NCBI GenBank assembly: GCA_012932295.1
Contig: JAAONU010000002.1
Location: 37,135,521 to 37,199,520 of the forward strand
Source of the DNA: Cyclina sinensis
Taxonomy: Eukaryota > Mollusca > Bivalvia > Venerida > Veneridae
Length of the DNA: 64,000 bases
Reading direction: 5' to 3'
The position numbers and the translations under genes were made by a program. This document shows positions 23,942 to 36,577 of this stretch, piece by piece. Within the stretch, counting starts at the first letter, position 1; each line of letters begins with the position of its first letter. The notes under the pieces are model-generated. The model saw only the letters and a program-made list of their open reading frames with translations, did not search any database and was not told the DNA's origin.

Positions 23942-26900
23942 TTATGTTTTACAAACATTTCTTGTTTAAACAGATTTTGATTTTCCTTATGGAATATGCT
24001 ATTAGAAATGTGACTGTTATTTGTTAAGGTATAATGTAAAATAGTACGCAAATGCTATTAACACAGAAGGTGATCTTTCATACAAGCATTTCATAGATAA
24101 CAAATAGTTTCTTATTGTCACTTATCTCATATAGTCGTCACAAAAGCATCTTATGGGTGCTTCACATGTTCATGTTACTCATAAAATCTAAATACCAATA
24201 AATATATGGTGCAGTCTATTAGTAACAAAGGTTTGAAATTATTAAGGTCTTCTATGAGTATCTAAAAATAGATAAGACATTAAACTAAACTAAATGAGGT
24301 GTAATACAATCGTACCCCCCGCCCACAACCTTCCAAAAATACGTAGCTTAGGTCTGCATCTGCATTGCTCATTTTTTTCTGATTAATAGCTAAAATATGA
24401 TGTGGTCGTAATTCCGATCATTTTAAAACATTTTTATTGGTCGTTTCATTCTTTAATGATGACTGATTCAAATAACACAAACAGTAGCGTACGGTTCTTT
24501 AATAACAAAGTGATGTAAGAAACTTCCGTCGAAGTTCTTATCCTTATATCGAAAATAATAAGGTCATCTTAAAAAGTACAAAATTTCACTGTCAAGAATT
24601 CATCAAAATTCGGCCATTTTTTAGATACGACATTTTGACTTTAATATTTATTTTCATGGCCATTAGTTCATGTTGGTGATTTTGTAGCACATCTATGATA
24701 TCCAATATAACTTCTAGTGATGTGTGCATCAGAAATATTTATCAAACGGTGGCCGAACACTAGTGACCCAGGTGACGCAGCCAGTGTAATGATATCAACA
24801 ACTATTTAATAAATATATAGAATATCTTGTAGGATTCAAATCAGCAAATTATTTTCTTTTTTTCTTACAGAAAGTGAAAGAAATACACGCAGTACAGGTA
24901 TATGCTAATATCAAAGTTGTGCTTAGCATTTATAAGATCAGAATACATGTGTATGTATAAAAATGGCTGTCTTACAGAAATATTGAAAAGTAAAACTTCC
25001 AATAAAAGTAAATTGCATTTTCCTCCTCTATGAGTTTTTTCTTTAACGTTCTAGCGCATAAAAATACCTTAAGTACAAATAAATAATGTGGCCACCTTTC
25101 AAATTCTGCTCTAACAATACCCATTACAATTATTTATCGTAAATGATATTTAGCTTCAAAATTTGAACGAGATATTTCAGTCTAACCTTTTACTTTTTTG
25201 TAGCAATTTCTCATGCTCAAAAACAGAATTCTGTTAAAACAATTAGAAAGTTTCCTTTTCTATATGCTAATGGCATAATTGATGAGAGCGAATGAATAAG
25301 AATTGCTCAGATGAAATCATATAGTAGTAACAACCTCTTCAACTATTTTGTTTAATTGACCTCAGTTTCGTATTCCTTTTTCGTCCACAATATACCCTTG
25401 TTTATTTACAATACCTGCAAAAGTCTGTAGACATATGACAAATAAATTAGAGCAGTGAAAAGTATATGGGATCATAAAGTGGGTGTGCACTTCCTGTTGC
25501 GGGAAGTGAGGAGTACCGAATACTGCGTTCCGTTAATAAGGTGAGCAACAATCGAGCATAATTGTTAAGTGAATTTCCAGGTTGAAAGAAAGAACTACTT
25601 TACATTTTGACTTTATTGTTTTCGTTGAAATGAGTAATAAGATTTAAAGACCTGTCTGCCTATTGAGTCAATATGAATAATTCTCCAATAAGATTAGCAT
25701 GGTAGCTAACATTATAATCTCCCTTCTAAATAGTAACTGTATTGAAGACTCACGTCCGTCTGTCTAATTATGTTCAGAAAATAGTTTGCGACATTTGATT
25801 CTCAATCTCGTTATTCAATGTCAGTTATAATCAACGTCTGGTTTTGTATACGAACTGCTAAGCAATAGAATTCTTAAGATCACAAAAGGCCATACTGATT
25901 TACAGAATTGTTTGAACATTCTAAATAGTCCGGTTGTTTGTTTTCGTTTGTTCGTTTGAGATTTTTTATTTTCGTGAGTCTGAAGCAGCAGCTAGAATGA
26001 TTTCGAAAGTTGCTATTCCTTCAGATACAGATCAACTACAAAAATATATGTCTTAAAAGATATTATTGAATAAGTACACCAAAATATTTCTGTCTTAAAA
26101 ATCGTCTTGGATTTAGGTCTTAAGATTTTATTTTTATCATTCAAAGGTTTTAAACACCTGAATATTGAATTTGTAAAGGTAATATATACCATAGTAAATG
26201 AATGATAACTGTGTTCTCCAGAATGTTTTAATGTATAGTAAATATCTTTGACATTCAATATTCAAGCGCTGTTTTTTCAGATTATTTCAGATTTTCTACC
26301 CACAACATCATCCGTTTTAGAGATTGGTTCTTATTTAGAATTATATCTGATCTACTTCTTTCAGGGTTTAGCCGATTTTCTAAAGCTAACAAGCTGTTCA
26401 TTACAATGTCTTGCAGTGTGTTACAAGACAATATTGCTCTAATCTGACGGACTGGAAGAGCTATTACAATTCAGTTTATTGAAAATGAAAACTATCGATG
26501 AAAAAATACAGGGAACATCACTCAGTATTTTCAAAACATCTAGGAAACTACACCAAATTTGATTCATGCCGTGTTGCTGTCATTTATAAATGATAAGTAT
26601 AAATGACTGCGAACATGAAATATCCTATAGAAACACGAAAATGCCGACTTCGCCTCGCTTTGCTGTTTTGAATTTATCATTTAAATGTAAAATCAATAAG
26701 GTAAATATTTGGAAAAACCATGATTTATGAAGCCGTCAGAGCCTGATACATAACAAGAAATATCATTAAAAACGATACCTTTTAAAGTAACGGAGGATGT
26801 GTTTTACAACTTGGAGGCATCTACAACCATCTAACACAATAACAGTTAATGGTATGGCTGTACACTGGAAGTATTCTCAATTTGACAAAATATTGGGCTG

Positions 26901-28707
26901 ATAATATGATCCTTCAATAATTCTTACCATCTTGTGGGCCACGTGTTTCTTCTTTACACTGTGCCTTCAGTAAAACTACGTAGGTGGAGTTGTATAACAC
27001 CCGATTATAACAGCGCGCAACGAAATAGTTCAAAGATAGATATACCGATTACGGTACCTTGGCAAGTACCTTTAACCTTCTACCTGTCAACAAATGACGA
27101 AATGTACATCAGCAAAAATGCTGGTAACTTAATACTTGCTATGAAACAATGACAAACATAGACGAAATTACATCAACGGCAATCGTATTGTAATTAATCG
27201 TACTATTTTTCAAAAGTATTGAACAGATACTTATATACATTCTGTCCGAAACAGGTTTCAACTGCATCTAAGAAAGGTGTTTTGATAAAACAACAATGCA
27301 ATTATCGAAAAACCTTTTATTCAGTCAGGAAACATTATAAAATTTTCGTGAATATGTAGCATATATTTCAGCTATTTATCATCTCAAAAAAACAATCGTG
27401 CGCTTTTTAATAAGTGTATTAATATCTACCAAGAGATGCCGTGGAAATATTTATTCGGCATTGTCTCACGCCATCATCTCTAAAAAAAGGACAAAAGTGA
27501 GGTTAGACAGCTACGCTGAAAATCACGTAATCCATACAGCATACAACATAAGAACTGAGTTTAAATGCCTCTGATTTTCCTGTACAAGACAGTGTCAATG
27601 CCACGCATCAAATAAGATCTTCATAATGCAAAATATTAAAGGAAGATTACTTTATAACAAAAACAAATAAAATAATGTACTCCCGAACATATGCTTTAAT
27701 TCAATGAAAAAAATGAAACTGAGTTATAGTTATCTCAAATTAATTAGTTCGCCGGCTACTTTTGTTTATTTGGCCGTAGGTTACAATTGATGAATGTGTT
27801 GTCAGACAAAAGAGCTGGAACAACTACATAATTCCTAACATTGTCATATAAGTCTGTTTATACTCTAATAAAGCGCACAACTGTCAATAAGAAAACTTAG
27901 TTATACCATAGATGGCCTCAATAATACACATTTTCTGAACTCTTATAACATGGGCACGTCAAAACTAGAACCGTTTTCATTAATCCCTGCCTGACTCCTT
28001 AGAGATCTAACATTGTCATGAGACCACAAAGGTTGTCAGATTAGTCTGAGCTAGATTCGAGAGGAATCAAAAGAAAATACACAGTGGAGGAAAAGAAAGC
28101 TATTCATTTTGTCCTCTGTACTTGAGAAGGAAGACGCTTTCTCTAAAAAGATGCCTTCGTCAGATTAGGCATCCCCTTGGCAATTATCTCAATGTGTTTA
28201 GATCTACTAATATTCAAGTCATTTGAAAATAACTGATTATTGAAAGTGCAGATTTTATTATAGCTGACCGATAAGCAGTGCTCGAAATGATTTACTTTTA
28301 GCGTGTTATCAAATGTATCACACTTAAATAAGTTGTATGAAACAGGGCAAGGTAAACTATTTAAAGGTTTGCCTTCCTCAGATCCTTCATAATTATCAGA
28401 ATACTCTACCTTTCCTTGATTTATTAACATTATGAATTAATACAGATTTAAAGTTTCCTACTTTTCGTCACTTTACTGAAACTTATAATGATTATCGTAG
28501 GGATTATTAAGTTACATTTTAATGTATACTTCTCAACTTTTGCTAAGCTCGAAATGTTATAGTGAAAATATTTTCGGGAATGATTTAAATACAGTCGTAC
28601 ACATGATTTTTAATGTTAATTTCATGTTTAATCAATTTAATTGAAGGACAAATTTAACATTTTTTTTTACTTATTTTGCATTAGTTATGTGCCAGAGAAG
28701 AGGAGAC
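23942..28707. other. No gene recognised
   Basis: Nearly 4.8 kb of AT-rich sequence. Open frames at 26013-26258, 26248-26442, 26934-27152 and 28143-28430 (95 codons, minus) have no recognisable domain. No RNA gene or array seen. Confidence 0.4.
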
Positions 28708-28875
28708 TCAGTAGCGTGTGTGTGACCGATTGCTAACGACAACTGCTTGGCAACGCCTTCACATGCCCCCGATGAGGTTTCTGACAGTTCTAGTTGGGAT
28801 GGCGGCCAATTCTTGCACCAACATGGCCTCAAGCTCCTGGATGTTTCTAGGTTGCACCTGGCGAGCAAAACGACA
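28708..28875 (-). pseudogene. Tc1/mariner-like transposase C-terminus, broken
   Basis: Read on the minus strand this encodes the tail typical of Tc1-like transposases. NIQELEAMLVQELAAIP comes first, then TRTVRNLIGGM, an in-frame stop, RRCQAVV, and HTRY followed by the final stop. The family normally ends in a conserved SMRRRCQA..GGHTRY block, which this matches apart from the stop and a few substitutions. The catalytic core is absent, so this is an inactive remnant of the last 55 or so residues. Confidence 0.8.
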
Positions 28876-29045
28876 CTACAAAAAGCTTAGTCAATAGACA
28901 AGGAGATACAGCTTTACATTTTACTGGTACTATCATTTCTACTGTTGTAATCCGCAAAATTAGTCCCCAGCAGGATTAGAACCACGACAATACAAAAAGC
29001 TAAGACAATAGACAAGGGAGTAGAGCATCATATTATACTAAGTCT
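28875..29045. repeat. Tandem duplication, 114-bp offset
   Basis: The stretch around ACAAAAAGCTTAGTCAATAG at 28877 recurs as ACAAAAAGCTAAGACAATAG near 28991. A GGTTCTAATCC-like B box is readable on the minus strand between them, so part may be SINE-derived. Confidence 0.5.
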
Positions 29046-29064
29046 AGTAACTCTTAAAATGAAT

Positions 29065-30070
29065 AACAAGTTGGCTGCTTAAAAAAAAGCATCCAATTGG
29101 TTATGTCAAATAATTGAATTTTACATAGGATCACATTTCTTACGTCCTCTTCCTTTAATATTTCAGTCTATGTTAGTAAATTTGTCTGTGTGTGAACAAG
29201 GCAAGTAACTCTTTTTAGAATATATAGTATTATCATTGTTTACGAGCACAGGATATAATGAATACACTATAAAATATAAAAATAAAATCTTTGAGAACTC
29301 AAGACAACTACGGTCATCTATTTTAGAAATAATTAAAGCATCGTAAATAGAGCTAAAAAGGGAAAATATTAAAAAGAGAACAACATTACAATTTTGTATT
29401 TTACAAGACTAACATTTCCAGTGTGCATTATATTCACTTACACATTTGAAATGAAACCACTGTATTTTGTATTTTTGTTGTCACGTTCCAACAAGCCGGC
29501 ATCCTGCAGGAGCAGTGTAAACGCGCTGAACTGGTAATCCAGGGGTCGCGATTTTGCTCACCGCTCCTCCACTAACATTACTTTTTAAAATATCAAATCT
29601 TATGTTTTAGAAGTGTGAAAACATGTTTCTACGGCAAAAACAGTCTTTCGGCTGAGACGTTAAACTGAGGTCCTATATATTAGCGCTATACAGTGAGCAT
29701 GCAAAAGAAGCAGAGGTGCCATTGAAATGGGATGCTTTCTTGTCTTGCACTATACCCTACATCGTAAAATAACTAACCTCTCTATGGGGCGTAGATTAAA
29801 TTGTCAACAGGTACCGACGAGAAATAAACACAAATAGATAAAGCAATATACAGTTAATTAAGCAGCGCTCACATCACCTGCTGGCATTATATGCATTTTC
29901 TGAATTCTGCGAAATTGTTCAAATTGTTGAATTTCTAAACATTAATTAAAATGAGGCTTCATTTAAAAATATCATATCTAATGTTTATATCAAATGCTTT
30001 TAGAAGTGTGAAAACACGTTTCTACTGCAAAAACAGTTGCAAAAATCCTAAAGTCTGTATTGTTATTGTT
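29065..30070 (-). repeat. Dispersed repeat with embedded SINE, inverted copy
   Basis: Reverse-complement copy of about 57350-58270. Landmarks in inverted order include TTGGCTGCTTAAAAAAAAGC, AATTGAATTTTAC, the SINE, CAAATAGATAAAGCAAT, TTCTGAATTCTGCG and ATGAGGCTTCATTT. Relative to the 57-kb copy it carries an extra block at about 29580-29645 that duplicates the AAGTGTGAAAACACGTTTCT segment found near 30000. Confidence 0.8.
29495..29860 (+). mobile_element. SINE embedded in dispersed repeat
   Basis: The tRNA-like head runs plus-sense from about 29500: AGCAGTGTAAACGCGCTGAA, then CTGGTAATCCAG, then a B-box-like GGGTCGCGATTTTG. The body has GAGACGTTAAACTGAGGTCC near 29653 and CATTGAAATGGGATGCTTTC near 29721, and ends near CAAATAGATAAAGC. 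The same body appears minus-sense at 10.3 kb and 57.5-57.8 kb. Confidence 0.65.
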
Positions 30071-31934
30071 TTTTGTGCAATGAGTAGATTTCAATTTTAT
30101 TTCTGTCGTTTTTAAAAATTGTGCAGAATTATATGTTAATTACAATCAATTTCTCTGTTGAATTTAAACACATCATTTACCTAAAAACACAAACATATAT
30201 TTGCCACTCACAATGATACAATCAGATTCAATACATTGAATGCAGCTTCCTTAATCATATGATTGCACATTGTTAAAACTAGAGCCGCAAAAGTGACCAC
30301 AAATAGGATCACAGGGCTGCAGAATAAGGATGTCAGAAAATCTGCTACATATTCATTTTCAATAGACGCTCTGTCACATTTTGAAAACTCGCCAGTATAC
30401 TGGGTGATGCACTAAAGGGCATAACCCAAAAAATTCAATCAAGGATTCAGCTGTGTACGTGTTTTATATGTAAAAATTATGTGAACACATCAATACAGTT
30501 ACAAAAGTATTTTTGAATTGCTGCCTGAGAGCGTTGTATTAATACAAGTTTGAAGTCTCGGTCAGTATGTATCTTGGCTTTGCATCCAGCATCAGCCAAC
30601 ATGTAACATTTTTTTAGATATCCTTCAAATCCTTCAGAGTAGTAATTAGTAATGAATGTCTAAATCGATAGTTGTCTTTATGGTACAGCATCATCATTCC
30701 TTGCTATGGAATCTCATGTCTGCTACAAAAAGTTCATGGAAAGTTTTGTTATCATGAAACACTCTTATTTTATTTCTCTTGATCTCGTTATTCTAGCAGA
30801 TATGAAATCTGAAAGTTGTATTAATGCAATTATTTGTTCTTTTCTAAAGAAATATGTTTCTTTTTGTAATAAGATTATAATGACAACAACATTACAGTTT
30901 TTGGTAAATGGATATTTCTTTTGTGTTTCTTATTCATTGCCTATAAAATAAACTAAGGAGTGATATGTCTAGTTTTAGCATTGCAAATTTGAAGTTATGC
31001 TAATTTCTTTCTATCTTAGTATATGTCCTAAGCAAGCGATGATGACGTTTGTTATAATTAACAGAAACACTGGCAACTGAGTAAAGTTTTTTTGAATTAA
31101 AAATAGTTCAATGCCTATATTTCTGGGTATAGAAATGTGACCATTTACAAGAAAAAGAAGTTTTATTTAGAGTTATATTGTAAAAATGTATCGGTGATGC
31201 CAATTACTAGATGACAAGCTAACGTTATAAGTTACTGTGTTAATACATCAACGAAACAAAAATGATCATGAAAACAGCATGATAGTCGATGTATTTGGAA
31301 GACAATAATTTCATAGTTCCACTTCCCCGTCGTGCTGAATGACCTTTGCTTAAAAAGAAGTTGTCTGTCCTACAAATATAGTTAATTTTCATTATAGCTT
31401 GCTTAAATATGCAAAAATAACTTTCTTTTTACAAAGACAATTTTGTTTCAAATAAGATGGAACAAACAAGGATTCGAAAACTCTTCTACAAAAACAATGA
31501 ATCACAAATACATTTATTACTTTTTATTAACAATAAATATATATTGAAAAAAAATTCAGCTAAGAAATTTTTTAAGAAATAAAATACAGGGGGCTTGGGT
31601 TTTTGACCGATATGTTGTACGGATGTGATAATATCATTGAACTTTAAAAGACATATTTTATGTACATCGTTCCATTTCCTTCGATATAACATAACACTGA
31701 TTGAAAGAATCATGCCCAAATGTCAAGGTATTAAACAGTTCGGAAGATAAACTGGATCCATGAAAACTAGTCTTTATACAGAGTTGATGTTGTACAAGTT
31801 TTGTGTGTATTTGTTATAAATGAACCCTATCTTACTGTCTAGGGGCCGAAGGAGATATATTTTTATCATATATTCTTCTTCACATTCTCAAATGTTTCCC
31901 ATTTTAAATAGAATGAGCTTATAATATAATAATG
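30071..31934. other. No gene recognised
   Basis: Open frames at 30706-30951 and 31486-31719 show no recognisable domain. No clear repeat found. Confidence 0.35.
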
Positions 31935-32254
31935 AAGTATTTCCGTGGTATCTCAGAGACAGAAGGATGCCAACAAGTATTTCCGTGGTATCTCAGAGAC
32001 AGAAGGATGCCAACAAGTATTTCCGTGGTATCTCAGAGACAGAAGGATGCCAACAAGTATTTCCGTGGTATCTCAGAGACAGAAGGATGCCAACAAGTAT
32101 TTCCGTGGTATCTCAGAGAGAGAAGGATGCCAACAAGTATTTCCGTGGTATCTCAGAGACAGAAGGATGCCAACAAGTATTTCCGTGGTATCTCAGAGAC
32201 AGAAGAATGCCAACAAGTATTTCCGTGGTATCTCAGAGACAGAAGAATGCCAAC
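31935..32254 (+). repeat. 40-bp minisatellite, eight units
   Basis: Units begin AAGTATTTCCGTGGTATCTC at 31935, 31975, 32015, 32055, 32095, 32135, 32175 and 32215. They are nearly identical, with single changes (GAGAGAG for GAGACAG in unit 5; AAGAATGCC for AAGGATGCC in units 7 and 8). No stop occurs in any of the three plus-strand frames, so the 129-codon frame at 31932-32321 is a product of the repeat. Confidence 0.97.
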
Positions 32255-34386
32255 AACTTCTAGGGTACGTTCTTTTAAAGTGCTAGTTAAAAAATTAATC
32301 AATATGATCACAGTTTGGTAGAATTCTGAAACGATGCCAAAAGTAAGGTGTATTTACTTATAAGGAAATAATAATAATAACAAAACATGGTTTAAAAATG
32401 TCTGTTTACAATAAATTTGAATGAGCTTTGATGTACTAGAGGTCAATCAAATGTTTGTCAAAGAACGAATGGTGGAAAATCCTTTTGTTCTTCTAGAAAG
32501 TTTGAAATTTGAATGAGATTTTGAATTTATCATATAAATTATATAAAGAGATACAAAATATTTATCAAAGTTTTAAACACATTAATTTTGCTAAAATACT
32601 GAAGAGTAATGAAAATTAAATTTACACGAACTTTCTTAGCACTTTGTATATCGATATCGTCATCTTCTGAGGGAGAAAATCGAGTGCAACACGCTGAAGA
32701 AATAAATATACTCAATACGTTACATTTATTTGAATTAAACTGATAAAATATACTTTTCTGTATCAAGTCACAGTGTATCCTTTCTGTTAGATGTAATCTG
32801 TTTCGTTTCAGACCCACGTCTGTCTAATTCCCTGTAAAAATTATTTATATATATATATATATACCTTTGATTATAGATACTAGTATGTAGTCAGGTTTGG
32901 CAAAGAAAATTCACTTTTTAAAGTGTAAAAAAACAGTTATCATTACACTGATGTACTTATGAGATTCATTCATTTATTCATTCATTCATTCATTCATGCA
33001 TTCATTCATTCATTCAGTCATAGATTCAGATCTAACAGCGTCTGTCTTTAAAAGGTGTGAAAATACCTCACCAGCTGTATCAAAAACAAACAAAAAAAAC
33101 GTAGGCGCCATTTACCATCATTCAAGCTGTTTTTTTATAAATAAATATATTGACTGATACTGTCAACGAAGCTTGATAAACTGAAACAACAGCAAGATAT
33201 CAATAAATAATGAAACAAACAAGGCAATATGTTCACTCGCAAACAATGGAAAGCGACAGTTGCTGAAGAGAGTGAATTTATGTTCTACAAATGCGTTTAG
33301 CTTTTCATTGCCTTGGCCATTTTGCCATATGGCAAATCCCAAACGAAAGTATGTCAAAAGTAAACATTTTATATACAGAAATAATGTTTATTTCAAACAA
33401 AGAAAAATCTCCCTGACAAAAGTTATACCTGATGTTATTTATTCGAGCATTCTTTATAAAATAATATTTTAAAGAACTGATGTGCTTAATCAAAGCATAT
33501 ACATGTTTAAGTGGGATAACTAAAAGACAACAGTAACATTTTGAAACGAATTTAGATATTTTGTTTTTGGCAATTTTTCTGTGGAGTACTACTTTGTAGA
33601 TGCTTTAAGGTAATTAAAATGTGACAAATTATCTAATCATAAAATCATAAACTTGCATTTAAAAAATAAAGCACATATTTTCCAGAACATGATGGGACAT
33701 GACAGCTTTCTTAATGCGTCGTTTACTTATATTCGAGACAATTATGAGGCAGTCAGCCAATATAAAACTAATACCTATAAAGTAATTAGTTTTTACATCG
33801 ACTATACCCTTGTTTATTCATGCAAATTTCTAAAGTAAAAATAAATAGAGAACGTTCTTTGTCTTACATGATAGATTTCGTATTTCAACTCTTCAAATGT
33901 CGCTGTCATAGGCAATTTCCTCTTCTTCTTTTACAACACCCCTTGCTTTTAAAAAATATTTAATCAATGCCATGTTATAAGGTATGTGGTCCCATTTCGA
34001 CATTCTCACGTTCAACGTCTGTTATTTCTTATTTTGTGCATTAAAGCGCTTATGCGTAATCACAACTATGCATCTGACTGATAGTTTTATGCTTATCTGA
34101 TCTGATGATTCTACATTGTCAGCATTCTTACCAGCCTAGATGATATTTGACTATAAACACGGTGTTGTGTTCAAACTTGAAAAAAAGTACAACATTTCTT
34201 TCAAAAAACGCATGACAACGTCATTTACCTCTGAAGTTTGGCCTGGAAAAGATTATTTCTTGCGCCCCTACCCGTCCTTTGATTAAAACAGCAGGGCTAG
34301 CAGATTTATAGTATTCCTAGCGAAAATGTCAGTCTTGTCACAATAATTCTTGTTATCTTGTTACAATTACCAAATATTACATTCTT
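32255..34386. other. No gene recognised; microsatellites
   Basis: Contains a TA run (32846-32863) and an ATTC tetranucleotide array (32964-33016). Open frames at 32539-32817 and 33163-33493 show no domain. Confidence 0.45.
32964..33016. repeat. ATTC tetranucleotide microsatellite
   Basis: About thirteen ATTC units with occasional substitutions. Confidence 0.95.
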
Positions 34387-34630
34387 GGCGTAACTAACCG
34401 GTTCAAGTATCTTTTTATTATTAACGAAATACTCCGTTCATGGCATAACTAACCGATTAAAGTATCTTTTTATAATTAACCAGATTCTTCGTTCATGGCA
34501 TAACTAACTGATTAAAGTATCTTTTTATAATTAACCAGATACTTCGTTCATGGCATAACTAACCGATTAAAGTTTCTTTTTATAATTAACCAGATACTTC
34601 GTTCATAGCATAACTAACCGATTAAAGTCC
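34387..34630. repeat. 55-bp minisatellite, about 4.5 units
   Basis: The unit begins GGCATAACTAACCGATTAAA and repeats at 34387 (variant), 34442, 34497, 34552 and 34607. Confidence 0.95.
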
Positions 34631-35603
34631 GTTTAACTTGATACTTCTCGTTTTCTCGTTTATCTCATTTAATACAGACCCATACAATAGTGTATGGATT
34701 TATGTATGGTATCGTTGGTGTACGGAATATAGAAATGAATGCTTCTTTAATTTGTCTAAACAAAAAAGCATAATAATTGTCCTCCTGAGGCATCATCTAC
34801 ATGGTTTCCACTGTCACTCAGAAAAATCTGCCTATTCTCTTGAAATTATTATCTGTCCGGGGATTATCCTAGAGAATGATAGGAGTAAATCCGATTTGAC
34901 GTCTTTTGAATACAAATGAATGGACGAAAACTACTGTTTTGAACAATTTACAAATAAGAGACTCGCACTGTACGTCATTAGGTACTGAATTCAGTATCAT
35001 CTATTCATTCCATTAGCTAATATCTAGATAGGATTACCTTGGTAACTCGCATAACGAAAAGTATGGTTTCTTTTTTCAAGCTGAACGTTTTGTCTGTAAT
35101 GTATTCTTTTGTGGATAAATTATAAGATATTTTAAGTTGTAAGATATACTGATTTGTAAAATGGCTCATTACCTAATGTGTATACACTGAACCGATTATT
35201 GGTCTCCTAACATTTATAAATATATTTTAATACGCCATAAAAATACCATTAGGATAGATTTTCTGAAGACTATTGCATACATTTCTTGAAAAGAATGTCA
35301 TTTTAAGAAACGGCTAAATTAACAACGATTCAACAAAAACGACTTCTTACTTAAAATTCACGAAAATATTTTTTAGGTGAGCTATTAGAGAATTTGTTCG
35401 GTCTCTACAAATAATTTGAGTTATTACAAAGATTTATTAGTAACAGTTATTTTATAACTTGGAAGTCATTTCATGCACATGAATGAAGTATGTTATAATT
35501 ATGTGCATTCATTGTTTTACATCTCAGATTGCGCCAAAACCTCATGTTAATTTGAATGCATTAGAGTTTGAATAATTCAGCTTAATAGAAAAATTTATAG
35601 CGA
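34631..35603. other. No gene recognised
   Basis: A 93-codon frame at 34638-34919 has no known domain. Otherwise AT-rich flank of the CACTA element. Confidence 0.35.
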
Positions 35604-35606
35604 ACA
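35604..35606. repeat. Target-site duplication, left copy (ACA)
   Basis: ACA abuts the first base of the left inverted repeat; the same triplet abuts the right end at 44039-44041. Confidence 0.85.
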
Positions 35607-35621
35607 CACTGCATGAAAAGA
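35607..35621 (+). repeat. Left terminal inverted repeat of CACTA element
   Basis: CACTGCATGAAAAGA, identical to the reverse complement of 44024-44038. Weaker similarity continues inward (TACGTTTAA against CGCATTTAA). Confidence 0.93.
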
Positions 35622-35684
35622 TACGTTTAATTTCGTATTAAACGTAACGTAAATGTCATTATTCTCAAGATTTAATCACCTTTA

Positions 35685-35800
35685 GTCAAATTTAAGGTTA
35701 ACTTTTTTTCTAAATTTAAGTTAAGTTTTATAATAAATTTAAGTTGAATTATTCTTCTAAATTTACGTGTCATTTAATTTATTCATTAAATTTAATTAAA
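35685..35800 (+). repeat. Left subterminal repeats
   Basis: Four or more AAATTTAAG-type words in A/T-rich context. The stretch AATAAATTTAAGTTGAATTA near 35731 resembles the reverse complement of the right-end sequence near 43930-43965 (AATAAATTTAAGCGAAATTA). CACTA transposases of known families bind such subterminal motifs; binding here is inference. Confidence 0.6.
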
Positions 35801-36571
35801 TTGCAAATATAAATAAATGTAAACGCAACTTTTTCTGTATGAATACAGCAACTTATACGCAAATTTTATGCTATTAAATGTAATGTTTACGGCAGTGTAT
35901 TATTCATATAAATTTGAAATATATTTCCACGTAAATGTGTGCTTTGTGAACTACACTGATACTGATATATCTACACTGGCAAAAAAGACTTTCGTGCATT
36001 TGCCTTTTTATATCTGTCTCAGTTCTAGAAGTTTGCACCAATAATAAGAAAACACAAAAGGCTAGGCTATGTTTCCAAAACTGTATGGATTTCATTCCTT
36101 TAGAGAGGTAGGGCTTAATTTGACCTATTATTTACATACAGTGCTATAATAATGTTCCAGCACCATTTATATACCTAATAATGATAATACAAAACTTAAA
36201 GGTGTACATGTACACAGACTTTTTAATGAAAACTGTGTCGAATACAGCTAATCATTTAGCATACATGTATATATGTATATAGCATAAACACGACAAGTAT
36301 AGCGGATATATATATAATAAACAATTATCTTACATTTTAAAACTTTATTTCCAAGATAGTATATTGTATCATAATAATTACTGTGTACTGAAAAGTTGAA
36401 AGTTTATTATGATATTTCTCAGTATGTAATATACATAAACATGAGAACAAAATCTAATATAATATGTATAATACATGTAATTATAGAGGACAACTTTTTT
36501 TTTAAAAATAACGTTAAAAAGAATATTTTGAGAAAATAACGGTCCGGTCACATGATTCAAATAACTACTAT

Positions 36572-36577
36572 TTTATT
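36572..36577 (-). promoter_or_regulatory. Poly(A) signal overlapping the stop codon
   Basis: On the minus strand the terminal GAA TAA AAT contains AATAAA, so the last sense codon, the stop and a canonical polyadenylation signal overlap. A second AATAAA lies on the minus strand about 230 bp further, near 36345. Either may be used. Confidence 0.5.

Noticed and set aside
24871..24897. Possible 27-nt micro-exon between a good acceptor (TTTCTTACAG) and a GTATAT donor
   Set aside because: No neighbouring exons or domain to join it to; such matches arise often by chance.
31932..32321. 129-codon plus-strand frame with a repeated protein
   Set aside because: Entirely created by the 40-bp minisatellite; the other two frames are equally open.
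35974..35984. CACTGGCAAAA as the left end of the CACTA element
   Set aside because: Similar to the right end, but the flanking triplet does not match; 35607 gives a perfect 15-bp repeat and an ACA duplication.
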